Positions 33,331-44,304 of a stretch of DNA of 64,000 nt are shown here, in pieces; within the stretch, counting starts at the first letter, position 1, and each line of letters starts with the position of its first letter. Source of the stretch: Deroplatys truncata (taxonomy: Eukaryota; Arthropoda; Insecta; Mantodea; Mantidae); NCBI GenBank assembly GCA_030765065.1, contig CM060975.1, positions 198,060,507-198,124,506 of the forward strand. Direction: 5' to 3'. The notes beneath the pieces are model-generated. The model was not told the origin of the DNA. It ran no database searches and saw only the letters and a program-made list of their open reading frames with translations. The position numbers and the translations under genes were made by a program.

Positions 33331-33782
33331 GGTACATCCCTCTCGGTCCTTGTTTCCGGCTATGGAAATTATATGTATGTTAAGCGGAAGCCTTGTATGG
33401 ATTAACGTTATGGCGGATTGTTTGAGTGACTCGAAAATGGATTCGACAGAACCAGAAGAAATTTTGCAAACATCGGAGAAGATTAACGTTGGAATTGTTA
33501 CCAAAGAAGTCAAGAAAACAGTACAACATTTCTTCAGCGGTTGAAGGTAAAAACATACAAAATAATTATAGTGTAAATAATGCTGTGTAAGTAGTCATGT
33601 AGTTAGTACTGGTATTGTGAAGGCAAACAAGAGACTAGAACTCGCCATTGCGCATGTCCGAATGTATACTGCTAATTTCACGCAGGATACACACAGCTGG
33701 ATAGTTAATAATTTAATTTTCATGGCTATCTAAACAATGGTATATGACAAGACATTTCAAAAGTGATTTAAAGGTAAAGGTA
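33331..33782 (+). other. Unassigned; contains a short acidic ORF
   Basis: A 44-codon frame begins ATGGCGGATTGTTTGAGTGA at 33411 (MADCLSDSKMDSTEPEEI...) and ends TGA at 33541, just before AAGGTAAAA, a donor-like site. It could be a first exon or an element leader. No homology is recognised and the rest is empty. Confidence 0.25.
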
Positions 33783-34300
33783 CGGACGAACGGAGGGGGA
33801 CCCCAAAAGTGGGGCAGAGCACCGTACGCAGAACAACCGGCCCCTGGTGCTTCTACCATGGACCCCGGAAGGGAAGGATAGACCCGAAGGGCGGCCAGAT
33901 CCGAGACGATGTGTGCAAGCACAGACGGGGTCCCTAATGTTTCCAGATTGAGCACCTCCAATGCCACCGGAGTCCACTCTTTTGGACCCCGAGCCTATGA
34001 AAGCACCCAGAGGCGGGTTCCAGCCGAGCTGTCCCTGAACGACCTCGGGATGAAACTTCCACAGAGCGCACAGCCACCGCTCAGCCGCAACCCGAAGAAC
34101 ACGTCGCTTGGTCCTAAAACCCTGAAACAAATGACAAGAAAGATGATAGGTACAGGAAATGTGGAGCAGGAGAGTCGTGTAGAAGATGAACTACTCCAGT
34201 ATTCGCTGCCGATCCGGGGAAACCACGAGAAACCTGTGGGTATCAAAGCCAGAACCTCCTGAATGCGAGTCGCACACGTTACCGCGTCGTCACCTTCGCT
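33783..34300 (-). mobile_element. tRNA-derived SINE (long type)
   Basis: Minus-strand head at about 34240-34300: GACGACGCGGTAACGTGTGC, TCGCATTCAGGAGG and an eroded B box. The body has TTTCTCGTGGTTTCCCCGG and CGAATACTGGAGTAG. The 3' GGGTCCCCCTCCGTTC at about 33795 matches the ends of the copies at 25140 and 52283. Confidence 0.75.
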
Positions 34301-34559
34301 CAGCTTATAAGTGATTTTATTTTATAGTAGGATTACTACACTTCTCTCTCATCCTCGTTTCGCAAACACTCCTACTCCACGTTTAACACTTGCATCTACT
34401 CACCTAGGCCTCACTTTCTTTAATAGTCTAATGCGTATGTGTCAGACTTGAACTCAAACCAATAAGAGATTTGCTCATCCAGAGTTGGTATAAACAAGAT
34501 GATACGGGAAATTCTGCCAAAATTAAATAAAGAAAAACACCATAGGAAACGAAAAACAT

Positions 34560-34735
34560 TTGGTCTTTTTTGGATTCAAGGAGTCTAAAAATGTGTATTT
34601 TAGGTAAAGCCTCGGTAACGAATTTTAGAGTGGAGTGCAATAGTTACTATAGGTACCTAAGTAATAGAGAAAGTAAAAAGCTTTGTAAGAATAGTTCACA
34701 GAAGAGCTGTTGAAGAAAGTAATGTGGATCTACAT
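34560..34735. mobile_element. Two Helentron ends joined tail to internal
   Basis: 34560-34678 is a plus-strand 3' end (TTTTGGATTCAAGGAGTC to TAATAGAGAAAGTAA). 34679-34735 continues as the 5' end of a minus-strand B copy (AGCTTTGTAAGAATAGTT, AAGAAAGTAATGTGGAT). Confidence 0.6.
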
Positions 34736-35535
34736 ATTTTTAATGGCGCGTCATAGAAGAAAATGGCAATGCCTTGCTCCCTACGGAGGTTGTTGGAAAG
34801 GTTGAATAACCTCTTAAAGAGTTCTATGTATCCGATACTTTGCATTGCTTATACGACCATGTTATAATTCCTGCAACAGTAAATAGCTAACCCTTCGGAG
34901 CTTTAGATACAGATTTAATAAGCGTTTAGAAAGGAACGGGAACCTACCACAGGCTGACAACGTAGAAAAGCTACAAACAGCAAGTCCAGAGGGTACAATA
35001 GCAGAAATCAAATAAAACAGAAAGCAATAAATTATGCAGGTAGTATCGCGAGTGTATATCGTGAACAAATAGAATGTGTAACCACATAAACGCCACCACG
35101 TTCAGTGATTTATTCAATTCACGTCCTCCATTTCAAAGCTTTTACATAAATTATACGTACGTTGTTTCCATAACTATTCTCCTTCTGTTCTCATGACACA
35201 TGTAGGGTTTATATTTCTTAAACCAACAGAACGTAAGTATTGATAGCTGTTGCTTTGAATTACGAGGCAGAGAGGAAAATGTTTTAATTTTTGAAAAATA
35301 GAGTAGCTAGTTTGCAAAACGCAGTAGTGATATAAGTTGCTTTCAGATCCTTGTATACACGTGTAATGTAATATAGGAGAAGGTCCCGAGGCCCGGACAC
35401 TTGAGCAATCTCATCCGATTAAATACTATTTACATAAAACTGAGCATATATATTCTCAATTACAGGAATAAATGTAATACTAACACGAGTGAACGTTATA
35501 ATCTCAAGAATTCAAGATAAAATATAAACGAAGTA
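34736..35535. other. Unassigned AT-rich stretch
   Basis: No gene recognised. 35373-35400 (GAGGCCCGGACACTT) has a direct-repeat counterpart at about 37628 (TTGGCCCGCACACTT), just outside each end of the following transposon. Confidence 0.35.
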
Positions 35536-37588
35536 GGTAAAGATGCCCAATTCCGTGATACCTGTAATACCGTGATACAAAGTTCTTTCACCTACCATGA
35601 CTTCGTGATTTAGAAGTTCTGAAGTATCCAAGAGATGGCGGAAGACGTCTGTTTTCTAATTCTATATACACCAGCGCCCAGAGAGGTAAGAGATAATCGT
35701 AAAAAGTATTGTTAGGTGAACATTGGTTAAGCGCTGAATATTTTCTCTGCACTGGGACCTTTGCTAAAGAACTACTGAACTGAAGGTAAGTATTAATGCA
35801 AACACACTAATAATAGTTGGTAACATGGATAAACTTGCAGCAAATCGATGCATTTTGTTATTGTAGATCTCTTGTGTGCACACAGCGCTGCAACAGCTTT
35901 TCCGTTTCATGTTTTATTTTCGTATTTTCTTCAACATGGCGACTTGCTTACATTAGAGTTGCCAAAATCAACTACGACACAAGATGTGATTACATAAAAA
36001 AGTTAATGAAAGTAGTGTTACGCGTGCATATAAACTGTAGATGCAACTGTTTATGCAACAAAATATATTATTCTGACCAATATTATGGTGTTAAAATGCC
36101 GGACAATTGTTTAATTAAGCTATATCATGCTAAAATGGTTTCTTAGCTTTTTTAAATGTATTTTTGGATGATACTATGCCAATATGATAAGAATATAGAG
36201 TAATGCCAATGGTTTTACTTGTAGGTTTCAACCTAACAATAAGAGCAGTTGAAAACTTGTCTAGGTACCGCGCATCCTGCGCAAATCCTGTCTTAATTCA
36301 AGGATTGTATCTTGAGAAAGTCATTGATGACCATAATTTGAAGAATTCCCCTAATCAGCTATAGGGCTCTGTGACGAAACAGGGTTGATGTTTGTCACGG
36401 CTTGACCAAAGATTGTGAGAAGCATTGGAAAAAAATACATTTACAGAAGTGTTTTGCGGAAAAGGGGACGACAACAACAGCAATCCTCGGTCGTGGGAAT
36501 CTGCTGGGAAGTCTGGACCACTTCTAATAATCTTCAAAGTTGTGCAGAACATATCAGCATTAAAAGCTGGTGCCCACTGTGATACACTGGTAGAAGTGAT
36601 GTTTATGTAAAATGGACGCAGAGCTTCATCAAAACATTTCCACCTGCTAGACCTGTCCTGTTGATGGATTCTCAAGCCTCTCATTTGTCTTTAGAAGCAC
36701 TGAAATTGGCTGAAGAAAACCGTATCATTTTGGTTACCTTTGCATAAAAAATCACAGTTTGCACAGATTCATACCGAATCTCCAACTACATAATCCAGAA
36801 CCTGGTCCACCTTCTTTAAGACTACAGGGAAGAAAGAAGTGAGGCAAGGAACACCAAAACAAATGCCAAATCTCACGACAGCACATGTTCCGTGTGCAGT
36901 TTGGACTTTGAACGTGATATGCGGAATCTCACTGAGCCACTGTGGATTCAGTGTTGTTTCTGTCTTCAGTGGTACCAGTGGTTAGAGATGATTATGATGA
37001 ATAAGTTTATAATATGTTCCTTATGTTCAGACTGATGATTTTGTTTGTATAAAAGATCACATCCTATTATTGTACTTAAGCATCTCTCTGTATTTGATGT
37101 AATAATTGATTTCCATCTTTTTGTTTCTGATTTTTTATCTTTGTAGCTTAGTTTTTCTTATTTTGTGATGCAACATTTTTGGTCGAAGTAAGTTTCTGTG
37201 AATTTTGTCATTTAGGTCCTTTTCATCAATTTAATAGGTTAGCACTACTATAACAATGTAATAGAGTACAGTGTAATGTTAACAAGTGGTGGTTTTATGT
37301 ATTTAATCCGATTGGTTTTGGTCTCACGGAATTAGGATACTGTTCACGGAATTTGGATACTACTATCACGGATTTAGGAATCTTATCACACATTTAGGAG
37401 CCACTGTCACAAAATTAATCTTTCTACTTATTTTACTACAGTTGTACAACTTATCAGTTCTCAGTCAAATAAAATATGTTCTAAAACGTTTAAACTGTGT
37501 TGCTGAGTTGGTTTTTAAATAATCTTTTCCCATTTATGAACACTGCGCAACACTTACTAAAAAGTATCACGGAATTAGGCATCTTCCC
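35536..37588 (+). mobile_element. pogo/Tigger-like transposon
   Basis: The left end GGTAAAGATGCCCAATTCCG and the reverse-complemented right end GGGAAGATGCCTAATTCCG form the inverted repeat, with TA on both sides (35534-35535, 37589-37590). Length 2053 bp. Near the right end (37320-37425) four or five degenerate subterminal repeats of a CACGGAATTAGGATAC unit echo the TIR, probably transposase-binding sites. Tigger-type transposase remnants lie inside. Confidence 0.85.
36430..36990 (+). pseudogene. pogo/Tigger-like transposase pseudogene with C-terminal zinc finger
   Basis: Readable through frameshifts: GKSGPLLIIFK, then VKWTQSFIKTFPPARP, VLLMDSQASHLSLEALKLA (family LLMDGHxSH, catalytic Asp kept, the His after Ser changed) and EENRIILVTFA. 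The tail (36883-36985) holds CSVC ... WIQCCFC ... WY, the PHD-like Cys pattern found at the C-terminus of many insect Tigger-like transposases. Stops separate the blocks; the N-terminal DNA-binding domain is not traceable. Confidence 0.8.
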
Positions 37589-37924
37589 TAATTACTCTAA
37601 TATTTGATGTGATGGAATAGGGATACTTTGGCCCGCACACTTAATGGCATTTTTTTTTTACTTCCTGGGTTTACTCTTTTCAGAATTATTCTTAGAAATA
37701 CACAGATAACCGTTTTAATATATTAGAGCATTCTTCAAGTTCCCACCCTTTACGGAAGGCAACATTGATTCCAGTCTCCATCAAATGTCTCGCGGCAGAT
37801 TATGTATTCTGTTGCACCATCGGTGTCCTTTGTTTTTGACCTGCTGCCTTCAAATTTAAGTGCTTGTTGCATTTGATTTTAACACCACTGTTCTTTATTA
37901 ATTTCTTTAATAGTGAATTCTTGT

Positions 37925-38240
37925 AGAATGAAGAGGTTAACGCTTACTTAAATGCGCTGTTTTGCAGATATGTCTCTAGTTCCCGAGGTCGCGGGCTCAA
38001 GTCGGGAGGGCGATGGATTTTTTTCAAGCGTCAAAATCCTTAGCACGACTTCTTTCGGAAGGGAAGTAAAGCCGGTGGCCGTGTCGTAGATTTACGACAC
38101 GTAAAAGAACTTCAAGTCTGATAGTCTGATAGAGGTCTCTGAAAAATTTCATGTCTTTCACGCCCAATATAGAATGGAACGCTAAGAACCATAGCAGTTA
38201 AAGAGCGTCCATAATGAATTTTTGTTGTTGTTGTAAATAA
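37925..38240 (+). mobile_element. tRNA-derived SINE, second family
   Basis: Shares AGTTCCCGAGGTCGCGGGC, TCGGAAGGGAAGTAAAGCCG, GTCGTAGATTTACGACACG, TCTTTCACGCCCAATATAGA and GTTAAAGAGCGTCCATAATG with the copy at 15569-15853. It ends in a (TTG)n tail at about 38223. The head has a small insertion between the A and B boxes. Confidence 0.85.
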
Positions 38241-38504
38241 TCAAAGTGCTTACTAAGAGTTTATTTTTAAATTTTTGAAGTGCTTTTTTGTTATTTTCAT
38301 TTTATACAGGCTTTCACAATAAAATGCAAGTATTTGTAGCTATCTTATATTATAAATATATTTATAAACTTCATTACTATTGTAGTGTTTTTTGTTGTGG
38401 AAAAGCAAAATCCGTATAACTACAGTCAAGTGTAACCAACCACGCGTGCCATCACACCGGTTATTTTCCGTGGGCCCTCACCATCCTTTACTACAGACAC
38501 ATTT

Positions 38505-38600
38505 GACTGCAGTCGCTGGGATTGGAACTCACGATGTTCGGCTTTGAATGGATGGCCTGTCCAATTTGTCTCGCCTTTATGACCATGGCTATTCGAACCG
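38505..38600 (-). mobile_element. Possible tRNA-derived SINE head
   Basis: Minus strand: GGCGAGACAAATTGGACAGG, then CATCGTGAGTTCCAATCCCA, a B-box match. No A box of good quality and no body homologous to other SINEs here. Confidence 0.4.
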
Positions 38601-38949
38601 CTTTTACATTAAGGTGGTGACAAAGATATAACTGTATAAAAGCGGTTTAAGAATTAAAGTAAGAGCGGCATATGTAGCAAAATAATTGGCAAAATTGAGG
38701 GTTAAGATCTCACTCCGCTGAACTGTCCGTTTCGCGACTTAGTCTCTTGTGCGAAGCATCAAGCATTGGTGAAACTTTCTTAATTATTGCAGTAGCAATG
38801 TCTGCAGTGACTCCATTATGTGGAGGACACTTGGGTTGAGATCATATAGGAGCTCAATCGGCTCAATGGGTCATTGCTGTTGTAGCAATGGTTATTGCTA
38901 CTAGACATTAGAAAATAGACGTACCGTTATTGCCGATTGGTGCATAAAA

Positions 38950-39300
38950 GTCTGTTTACAGCAAGTTTGTTGAAAAGTTCGTGAAAAACGCCCAAAATGA
39001 AAAATGTTATAGGTATCATGACAACGCATACAGCAAACTAACAACGGAGTGTCTGGATGCCCTAAAGGTCAGCACCATAGACTCTCTACCATGCAGCACG
39101 TGATTTCTTTTTGTTTCCAAAAATTAAAGATAAAATGCGTGGAATCACTTTTTCGTCATCAGATGAAGCATGGAACATTATAAAAACCTGATTTTTTAAT
39201 TGTCTCAGGAAGAGTGGCATCATTGCTTTAAGGGCTGGTTTCATTGAACGCAAAAATGTATTGATGTTAAAGGGGAATATTTTGAAAAACAGTAAACTAA
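38950..39300 (+). pseudogene. mariner-family transposase C-terminal fragment
   Basis: The frames give RYHDNAYSKLT (family HDNAxxH, Asp retained), an LFPKIKDKMRGITFSSSDEA segment and LRAGFIERKNVLMLKGNIL, the order expected for the end of a mariner transposase. It is a different subfamily from the element at 6115. No inverted repeats were found and frameshifts are present. Confidence 0.6.
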
Positions 39301-39945
39301 TTTAAATTTTTTAAGCTAATACTTGTTTGATTTTCTAAAAATTTTCAATGCTGCACAACAGAGGTTTATGGATAAACAAAAATGTATGAACATTTAACTA
39401 AGGGATTAATTTGCGGACCAGTGTGTAATGGAGCTTATGTGATTTTTTCTGCTTGCACTTGAATGCTGTGATCGTCTCGTGGCTAATAAATTAATCAGAA
39501 TTGTCACTGCTTTCTTTGGCATTATATCTACTGAGTATTCAGGAAGCCTCAACCAGCAATAAAATGGCATTATCTCGTAACCGATTAATTTACGGAACCA
39601 TATTTACTGCAATTGTTTTTGCTTCTGTTACTTTTACTTCTCATCTTGGACCATCATTTTGTATTATGAGGATGGCCAAAATTGTTCATTGAATCATTTA
39701 CGCTGGCTGCGCAGATCCTACGTACATTTTAAAGCATAAAAGGCTAAAAGGCACTGAAAATATCTTTGTACGCTAATCCTGCTAATGTTTAAAGTTTTGT
39801 CTTAAATTTAAAAACTCTTTCTTAAAATTTGGCTTTTCTTACACATCTCCTTACAAGTTGTATATTTGTACTTTATATTATAATCATTATTTTATTCCCT
39901 TGATTGATTTAAGATATCTATACATTTTTATCCTGATTTATTTAC
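39301..39945. other. Unassigned AT-rich stretch
   Basis: Nothing recognised; a 63-codon hydrophobic frame at 39501 has no family. Confidence 0.35.
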
Positions 39946-40540
39946 CTAATACTTTTTTCTATGCGCATGAGCCCATGTAGACCACGCAAAGTACTTAGAG
40001 AGTTTCTTTGTTTTCTTTTGAATCCATAGTTCTCCCATTCTTTGGCTGTGGGCTTTCTTTCTCTCGTCTGTCCACGTTGTTCCAGTTTTTCTTCTGTTTG
40101 TACTCTTGGTCAACTTGTCACTTATGCACTTGATTATAAAAATATCTCTGTTTAGGACATCTTCTTGCGTAATTCCTGCCAATTTTAAGTCACTTATTAC
40201 TTCGCCAATCCACTATATAGAATCTATTTGTGCTTTACTTTTATTTTCGTAAAATTCCATTATTTATTTAGTGAGCAAGCTCATTCGTTTAATATATCCA
40301 TAAAATTTTAACCTTCTTTTATAATGTCACTGTCTATATAAATTTTTTATTTCATTTTCACTTCTAAGTCTGTATTGTTCATCAATGATCTGTAGACCTA
40401 AACTTTTTCTTATAATTTTACATTCTTTTTTCACAATATTTTCGATATCTGCTTTTCTATTCAAAATTAGTGTTCGTGCTCCGTAGAGGCACTCTGCTTT
40501 AATTACAGTATTATGTCTTAATTTTGTATGCATGACATGA
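39946..40540 (-). pseudogene. LINE reverse-transcriptase C-terminal fragment
   Basis: The minus strand from about 40530 reads LRHNTVIKAECLYGARTL (family YGxE.W), KKECKIIRKSLGLQ and YRLRSENEIKNLY. After a short break comes RRLKFYGYIKRM, and then ITQEDVLNRDIF with a basic tail to 39946. This is the C-terminal region of a non-LTR reverse transcriptase. A (ATT)n expansion lies directly upstream. Two stops break the frame. Confidence 0.65.
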
Positions 40541-40541
40541 A

Positions 40542-40623
<82 letters not shown>

Positions 40624-40892
40624 GTTATTGTTATTATTCGTATTTACGAAAACGATATACCGCTTCAATGCCTGCATACATAAATGGAAAATATTTGTTG
40701 ACGTACTTGCCTAATGTCTATTATGATTTATCTAGTACAAAAATAATAGCCTTAATAAATTTTAAATATAACAGTCGAGGCAGACGGACTATACTTGCGC
40801 AGCAAATAGAGTAAAGCTTTTACAAACCACTGAAAATATTTTAATCGTTCCCACGTTCACTTTGCGACGCCTAAGACATCGTGCTATGTATT
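40343..40892. repeat. Duplicated block, copy 1
   Basis: Starts TTTTTTATTTCATTTTCACT and ends GACATCGTGCTATGTATT. It is nearly identical to 41611-42050, which lacks about 55 bp after CACTTCTATGTC. A Helentron separates the two. It contains the (ATT)n tract at 40541-40645. Confidence 0.88.
40541..40645. repeat. (ATT)n microsatellite
   Basis: About 33 ATT units, against about 11 at the homologous place in copy 2 (41758-41790). A polyasparagine frame here is its translation. Confidence 0.95.
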
Positions 40893-41610
40893 ACTTTCTC
40901 TACTACGTACAGTAAGTAGGGGAAGTATTGTATTCCACCCAAAGATTCGATACCGAAATTTTACCATAAATACATGTTTTGAGACCCCCTGAGTCCAAAA
41001 AAAGCATTTTTGGAAACATGTCCGTGTGTGTGTGTGTCTGTGAACAGCATAACTCAGAAACGAACAGTCCGATAAACACCAAACTTGGTATTTAGGTTCA
41101 GTATCTTCCAGAGATGCGACACGAAGGTTTTCAAGAAAATCTCCCCACTCCAGATTATCCTTTACATGGAATATTTTTCGAAAATTTTAATTTTCTCAAA
41201 AATGGCTCTAACAATTTTGATTAAAATATCATATGTTTAATTTTACTACACAAAAAATGTAGCTCGCGTTAAAATACACAATTTATGTCATATAATTTTT
41301 TGTTGAATGAACCATTTTCGAGATATTGCTTGTTATTCCCTTAAATTTTCCAATACTTATACTTTTTCTCAAATGGGAATTCGTTATTCATTTTTATGTC
41401 TTGAACATGCAAAGAGAATGGAATGAGTCACATAGCAACCAGCTCTTAAAAGATTTGACTGTCGCTTAGTCTAAAATATTCCCCTTGCACCTACAAGAAA
41501 ATTAGCAATAAGATTAACATCGCGATTTACATGAAGCGTATGGAGACTAAGCGTTTGTAAAAATAGTTTATACAAGAGTAGAGAAAGTTATGTGAGTGTA
41601 ACACATCAGA
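40893..41610 (-). mobile_element. Helentron-like element A between the duplicated blocks
   Basis: ACTTTCTCTACTACGTACAG at the left and GTGTAACACATCAGA at the right. Internal deletion after ATCATATGTTTAA. Block 2 shows the empty site GCTATGTATTTTTGCATAC, fixing the left boundary after GCTATGTATT. Confidence 0.85.
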
Positions 41611-41755
41611 TTTTTTTATTTCATTTTCACTTCTATGTCTTTTTCACATTATTTTCGATATCTGCTTTTCTATTCAAAATTAATGTTTGTGCTCCGTAAA
41701 GGCACTCTGGTTTAATTACAGTATTATGTCTTAATTTTGTATGCATGACATGAAC

Positions 41756-41792
<37 letters not shown>

Positions 41793-42050
41793 CGTATTTA
41801 CGTAAACGATATACCGCTTCAAAGCCTGTATACATAAATGGAAAATATTTGTTGACGTACTTGCCTAATGTCTATTATGATTTATATAGGACAAAAATAA
41901 TAGCCTTAATAAATTTTAAATATAACAGTTGAGGCAGACGGACTATACTTGCGCAGCAAATAGAGTAAAGCTATTACAAACCACAGAAAATATTTCAATC
42001 GTTCCCACGTTCACTTTGCGACTTCTACTAAGACGTCGTGCTATGTATTT
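41611..42050. repeat. Duplicated block, copy 2
   Basis: Direct copy of 40343-40892 with a ~55-bp deletion and a shorter (ATT)n. At its 3' limit GCTATGTATT it continues into unique sequence where copy 1 continues into the Helentron. Confidence 0.88.
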
Positions 42051-42239
42051 TTGCATACAGTTCAGGACTATTTTTGCAGTTCCTTACAGAATAATCTTCA
42101 CCTAGTCGCCATGCTGTATGCAGTTCCTCGCAAATATTTTGTCCTAGGAAAAGCGACGAAATTAGGCTCTTTCAGCCCACTATGTTGACACTGACACGAC
42201 ATACGTGACAATATCATCACAATATCGTTATTTTTTATT

Positions 42240-42560
42240 TGTGTTTTGTAGATTCTACAGATTATGTTTACGAAAGCTTATTTTTCTGTCCACTTCATGT
42301 TAATCGAAATAAACCTGAGCAGAAATAATTTCATGTGGGTACAATGAGGATAGAGAAAACCGAGTCGCTAGTCGGATGTTTATAAACTAGTGGCTGTATG
42401 CTGGACTTGGGATCTCCTACTCTTTCCATGACTTTGAGAAAAAATACGGAATAGCATCAGCACTTTAAGAATTCAAACCAATATTATCCTGAAATAATAA
42501 ATATCTCGGAAATGGCTAGTACCAAAGAAAAAGATTATTTCAAATTTATTGTTGTGTTTT
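42240..42560 (+). mobile_element. Helentron-like element B fragment
   Basis: TTTACGAAAGCTTATTTTTC, GGATCTCCTACTCTTTCCAT and ATATCTCGGAAATGGCTAGT follow the plus-strand B consensus. Both ends are missing. Confidence 0.6.
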
Positions 42561-43279
42561 TTGGCATAAGACATAGTTATTGGTTTAGAATTTTTCATTC
42601 TAAACATCATTATCCAAAAATAATTATATTTTCCTTTCTAATTTAATCTTTGGATTATTAGTTTGCACCTTAATTCTACTAATGTATTAAGGCTTTAAGT
42701 TAAAAATAAACTAATATCCTTCAGGACTCCTATAACTTTAATACCTTTTATAGTAGGGGAAAGGTCCCTAATTTGAACCGCCTCTTAAATTGAACCGCTC
42801 CGATATTTTCCAAACTGTTCGACAGATGGCACCATAATCCTAGAGAAGCGTAGCGTGTACAGCTATGAATGCTTGGAGTTGTTGACTTTGCATTCTGAGC
42901 AGTGGTTTCAGTTGCGTGAAGTGTTGTGTGTTTTTGGTGCTTCAGAAGTAATATTTGATTCATCTAGTTAAGCTTATACGACCAATTAGATAAATTTGAG
43001 ATGATCTATGTATATTACATGTTATAAAACGTTTATTTAGCAACAATATTCATGCACACGTTTTTTCAAGCAGCGTCTCTCCTTGTCACATAGATGCTAA
43101 AGCTTCCAAACTGGGTGGCTCGTAAATTGAACCACTGTTTGAACCCTATATTGAACTTGTCCAATTTAGGAAATCTATTGAAGTTCTAGGATTGCTCAAC
43201 TGCGAATAGTATATCGTGTGAATAAATATCCACATAATATGCTAAGTTAAAAAAAATCATGTTAAAAACAGTGGATGGC

Positions 43280-43405
43280 ATGAATAGTGAATTGTCTGAA
43301 ATGATAGACATGATCCAGTGTGTGAGTTGTAGGATATGGCTTCACCAAAAGTGTGCAAAAGTTAGTGACAAGAAGAAAGTGTTTTATTTTGAAGACTGTG
43401 TTTAA
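43280..43405 (+). pseudogene. PHD-like zinc-finger fragment of a Tigger-type transposase
   Basis: A 41-codon frame contains MIQCVSCRIWLHQKCAKVSD, then KKKVFYFEDCV and a stop: the C-x2-C ... W-x-H-x2-C pattern of a PHD finger tail with the last Cys pair incomplete. It compares directly with WIQCCFCLQWY in the Tigger-like element at 36950. Upstream coding is not visible. Confidence 0.6.
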
Positions 43406-43484
43406 TTGGACTCTTCTGTATGAGAGTAAAAATTAGTAAAAACTCTATATTTGCAAATAGTATCTATTCCAAAAACCTTCTTCT

Positions 43485-44090
43485 TCAGCCAACGCCCGTC
43501 CTTGGCTGGTCTGCCATTCGACGCCTTGCCTCCCAGTACAGCCGTGACGTTCCTTCCATAGAATCTTCTACTATAACAGTCTGCAGGGCAGTGCAGGAGG
43601 CCAAATGGTTAGCAGTGCCTTCCTCTTGCAAGCAGAGGGGACAAATTGGGCTATCAACCACACCGATTCTATGCAGGTGTTTTTGCAAATAATCGTGCCC
43701 TGTAGTCACCCTAAAGGTGGCTACTGCCAGCTCCCGGGGCAGGTTGTTGGGGATGGGGTTTGAAGCAAGCATTTCCCATCTTTTACCAGCTGCCGCTACC
43801 TTCCGAGAGTCTACAATTGCTCCTTTGATTCGAGATGTTATGACGCTACTGATGTTTGAGTATGTCATTGGTACAACTGGCTGCTCCATTGAGCACCCTT
43901 CCTTGGCTAAAGCGTCGGCTTTCTCATTTCCGTCAAGGTCGCAGTGGCCCGGGACCCATTGCAAACGAACTTCTGTCAATTCTTGCAGTTTATACAGTCT
44001 GTCTTGGGATTCAGTGACCAGATCGTCCTCATGTTAAATTGTGTTGAGGATATTTATAGCGCAAGAATTTGTCACTTTAACGCTTGTGTT
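43485..44090 (-). pseudogene. LINE RNase H and C-terminal fragment
   Basis: The minus strand begins near 44090 (VTNSCAINILNTI, stop) and opens at HEDDLVTES, then LQWVPGHCDLDGNEKADALA, the RNase H signature of Jockey/I/R1-type non-LTR elements. It runs through TTGHDYLQKHLHRIG and the Cys-rich CPLCLQEEGTANHLASC ending usual for these ORF2 proteins. The reverse transcriptase is absent. About 180 of about 1000 expected residues remain, unusually well preserved. Confidence 0.88.
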
Positions 44091-44304
44091 TCTGAAAATC
44101 TTGATTTGAAAATATAATTATTATTTACTAATTAGGCTCAAGTGGTTCATATAGGGACCTTTCCCCTATGTATTGAAACAATTAGTAATATCATTCGCCC
44201 CAGAACCTTAGCAATTCGATAAACAGCAAATATAATTGCTGGACATCTTTTAATAACTTATTAGGAAATACAGGAAACATAATAATAATAATATTATACT
44301 TGCC

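Larger units (their letters stand above)
42756..44166 (+). mobile_element. TA-flanked DNA transposon carrying a PHD-finger frame and a captured LINE piece
   Basis: The left end GGGGAAAGGTCCCTAATTTG and the reverse-complemented right end GGGGAAAGGTCCCTATATG are near-identical. TA flanks at 42754-42755 and 44167-44168. Subterminal words TTGAACCGC and TTGAACCACTG are repeated. At 1411 bp it has no transposase core, only a C-terminal zinc-finger-like frame, so a pogo/Tigger origin is inferred. 43466-44100 is an oppositely oriented LINE fragment. Confidence 0.82.

Noticed and set aside
37320-37425. Independent minisatellite
   Set aside because: The CACGGAATTAGG units match the core of the surrounding transposon's inverted repeat, so they are better explained as subterminal repeats of that element.
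40327-40677. Polyasparagine protein
   Set aside because: Only the (ATT)n tract in translation; the real content is the LINE fragment downstream of it.
42577-42599. Rho-independent-type terminator (9-bp hairpin GTTTAGAAT/ATTCTAAAC)
   Set aside because: Perfect small hairpin, but in a eukaryotic AT-rich repeat with no gene upstream; chance is sufficient.
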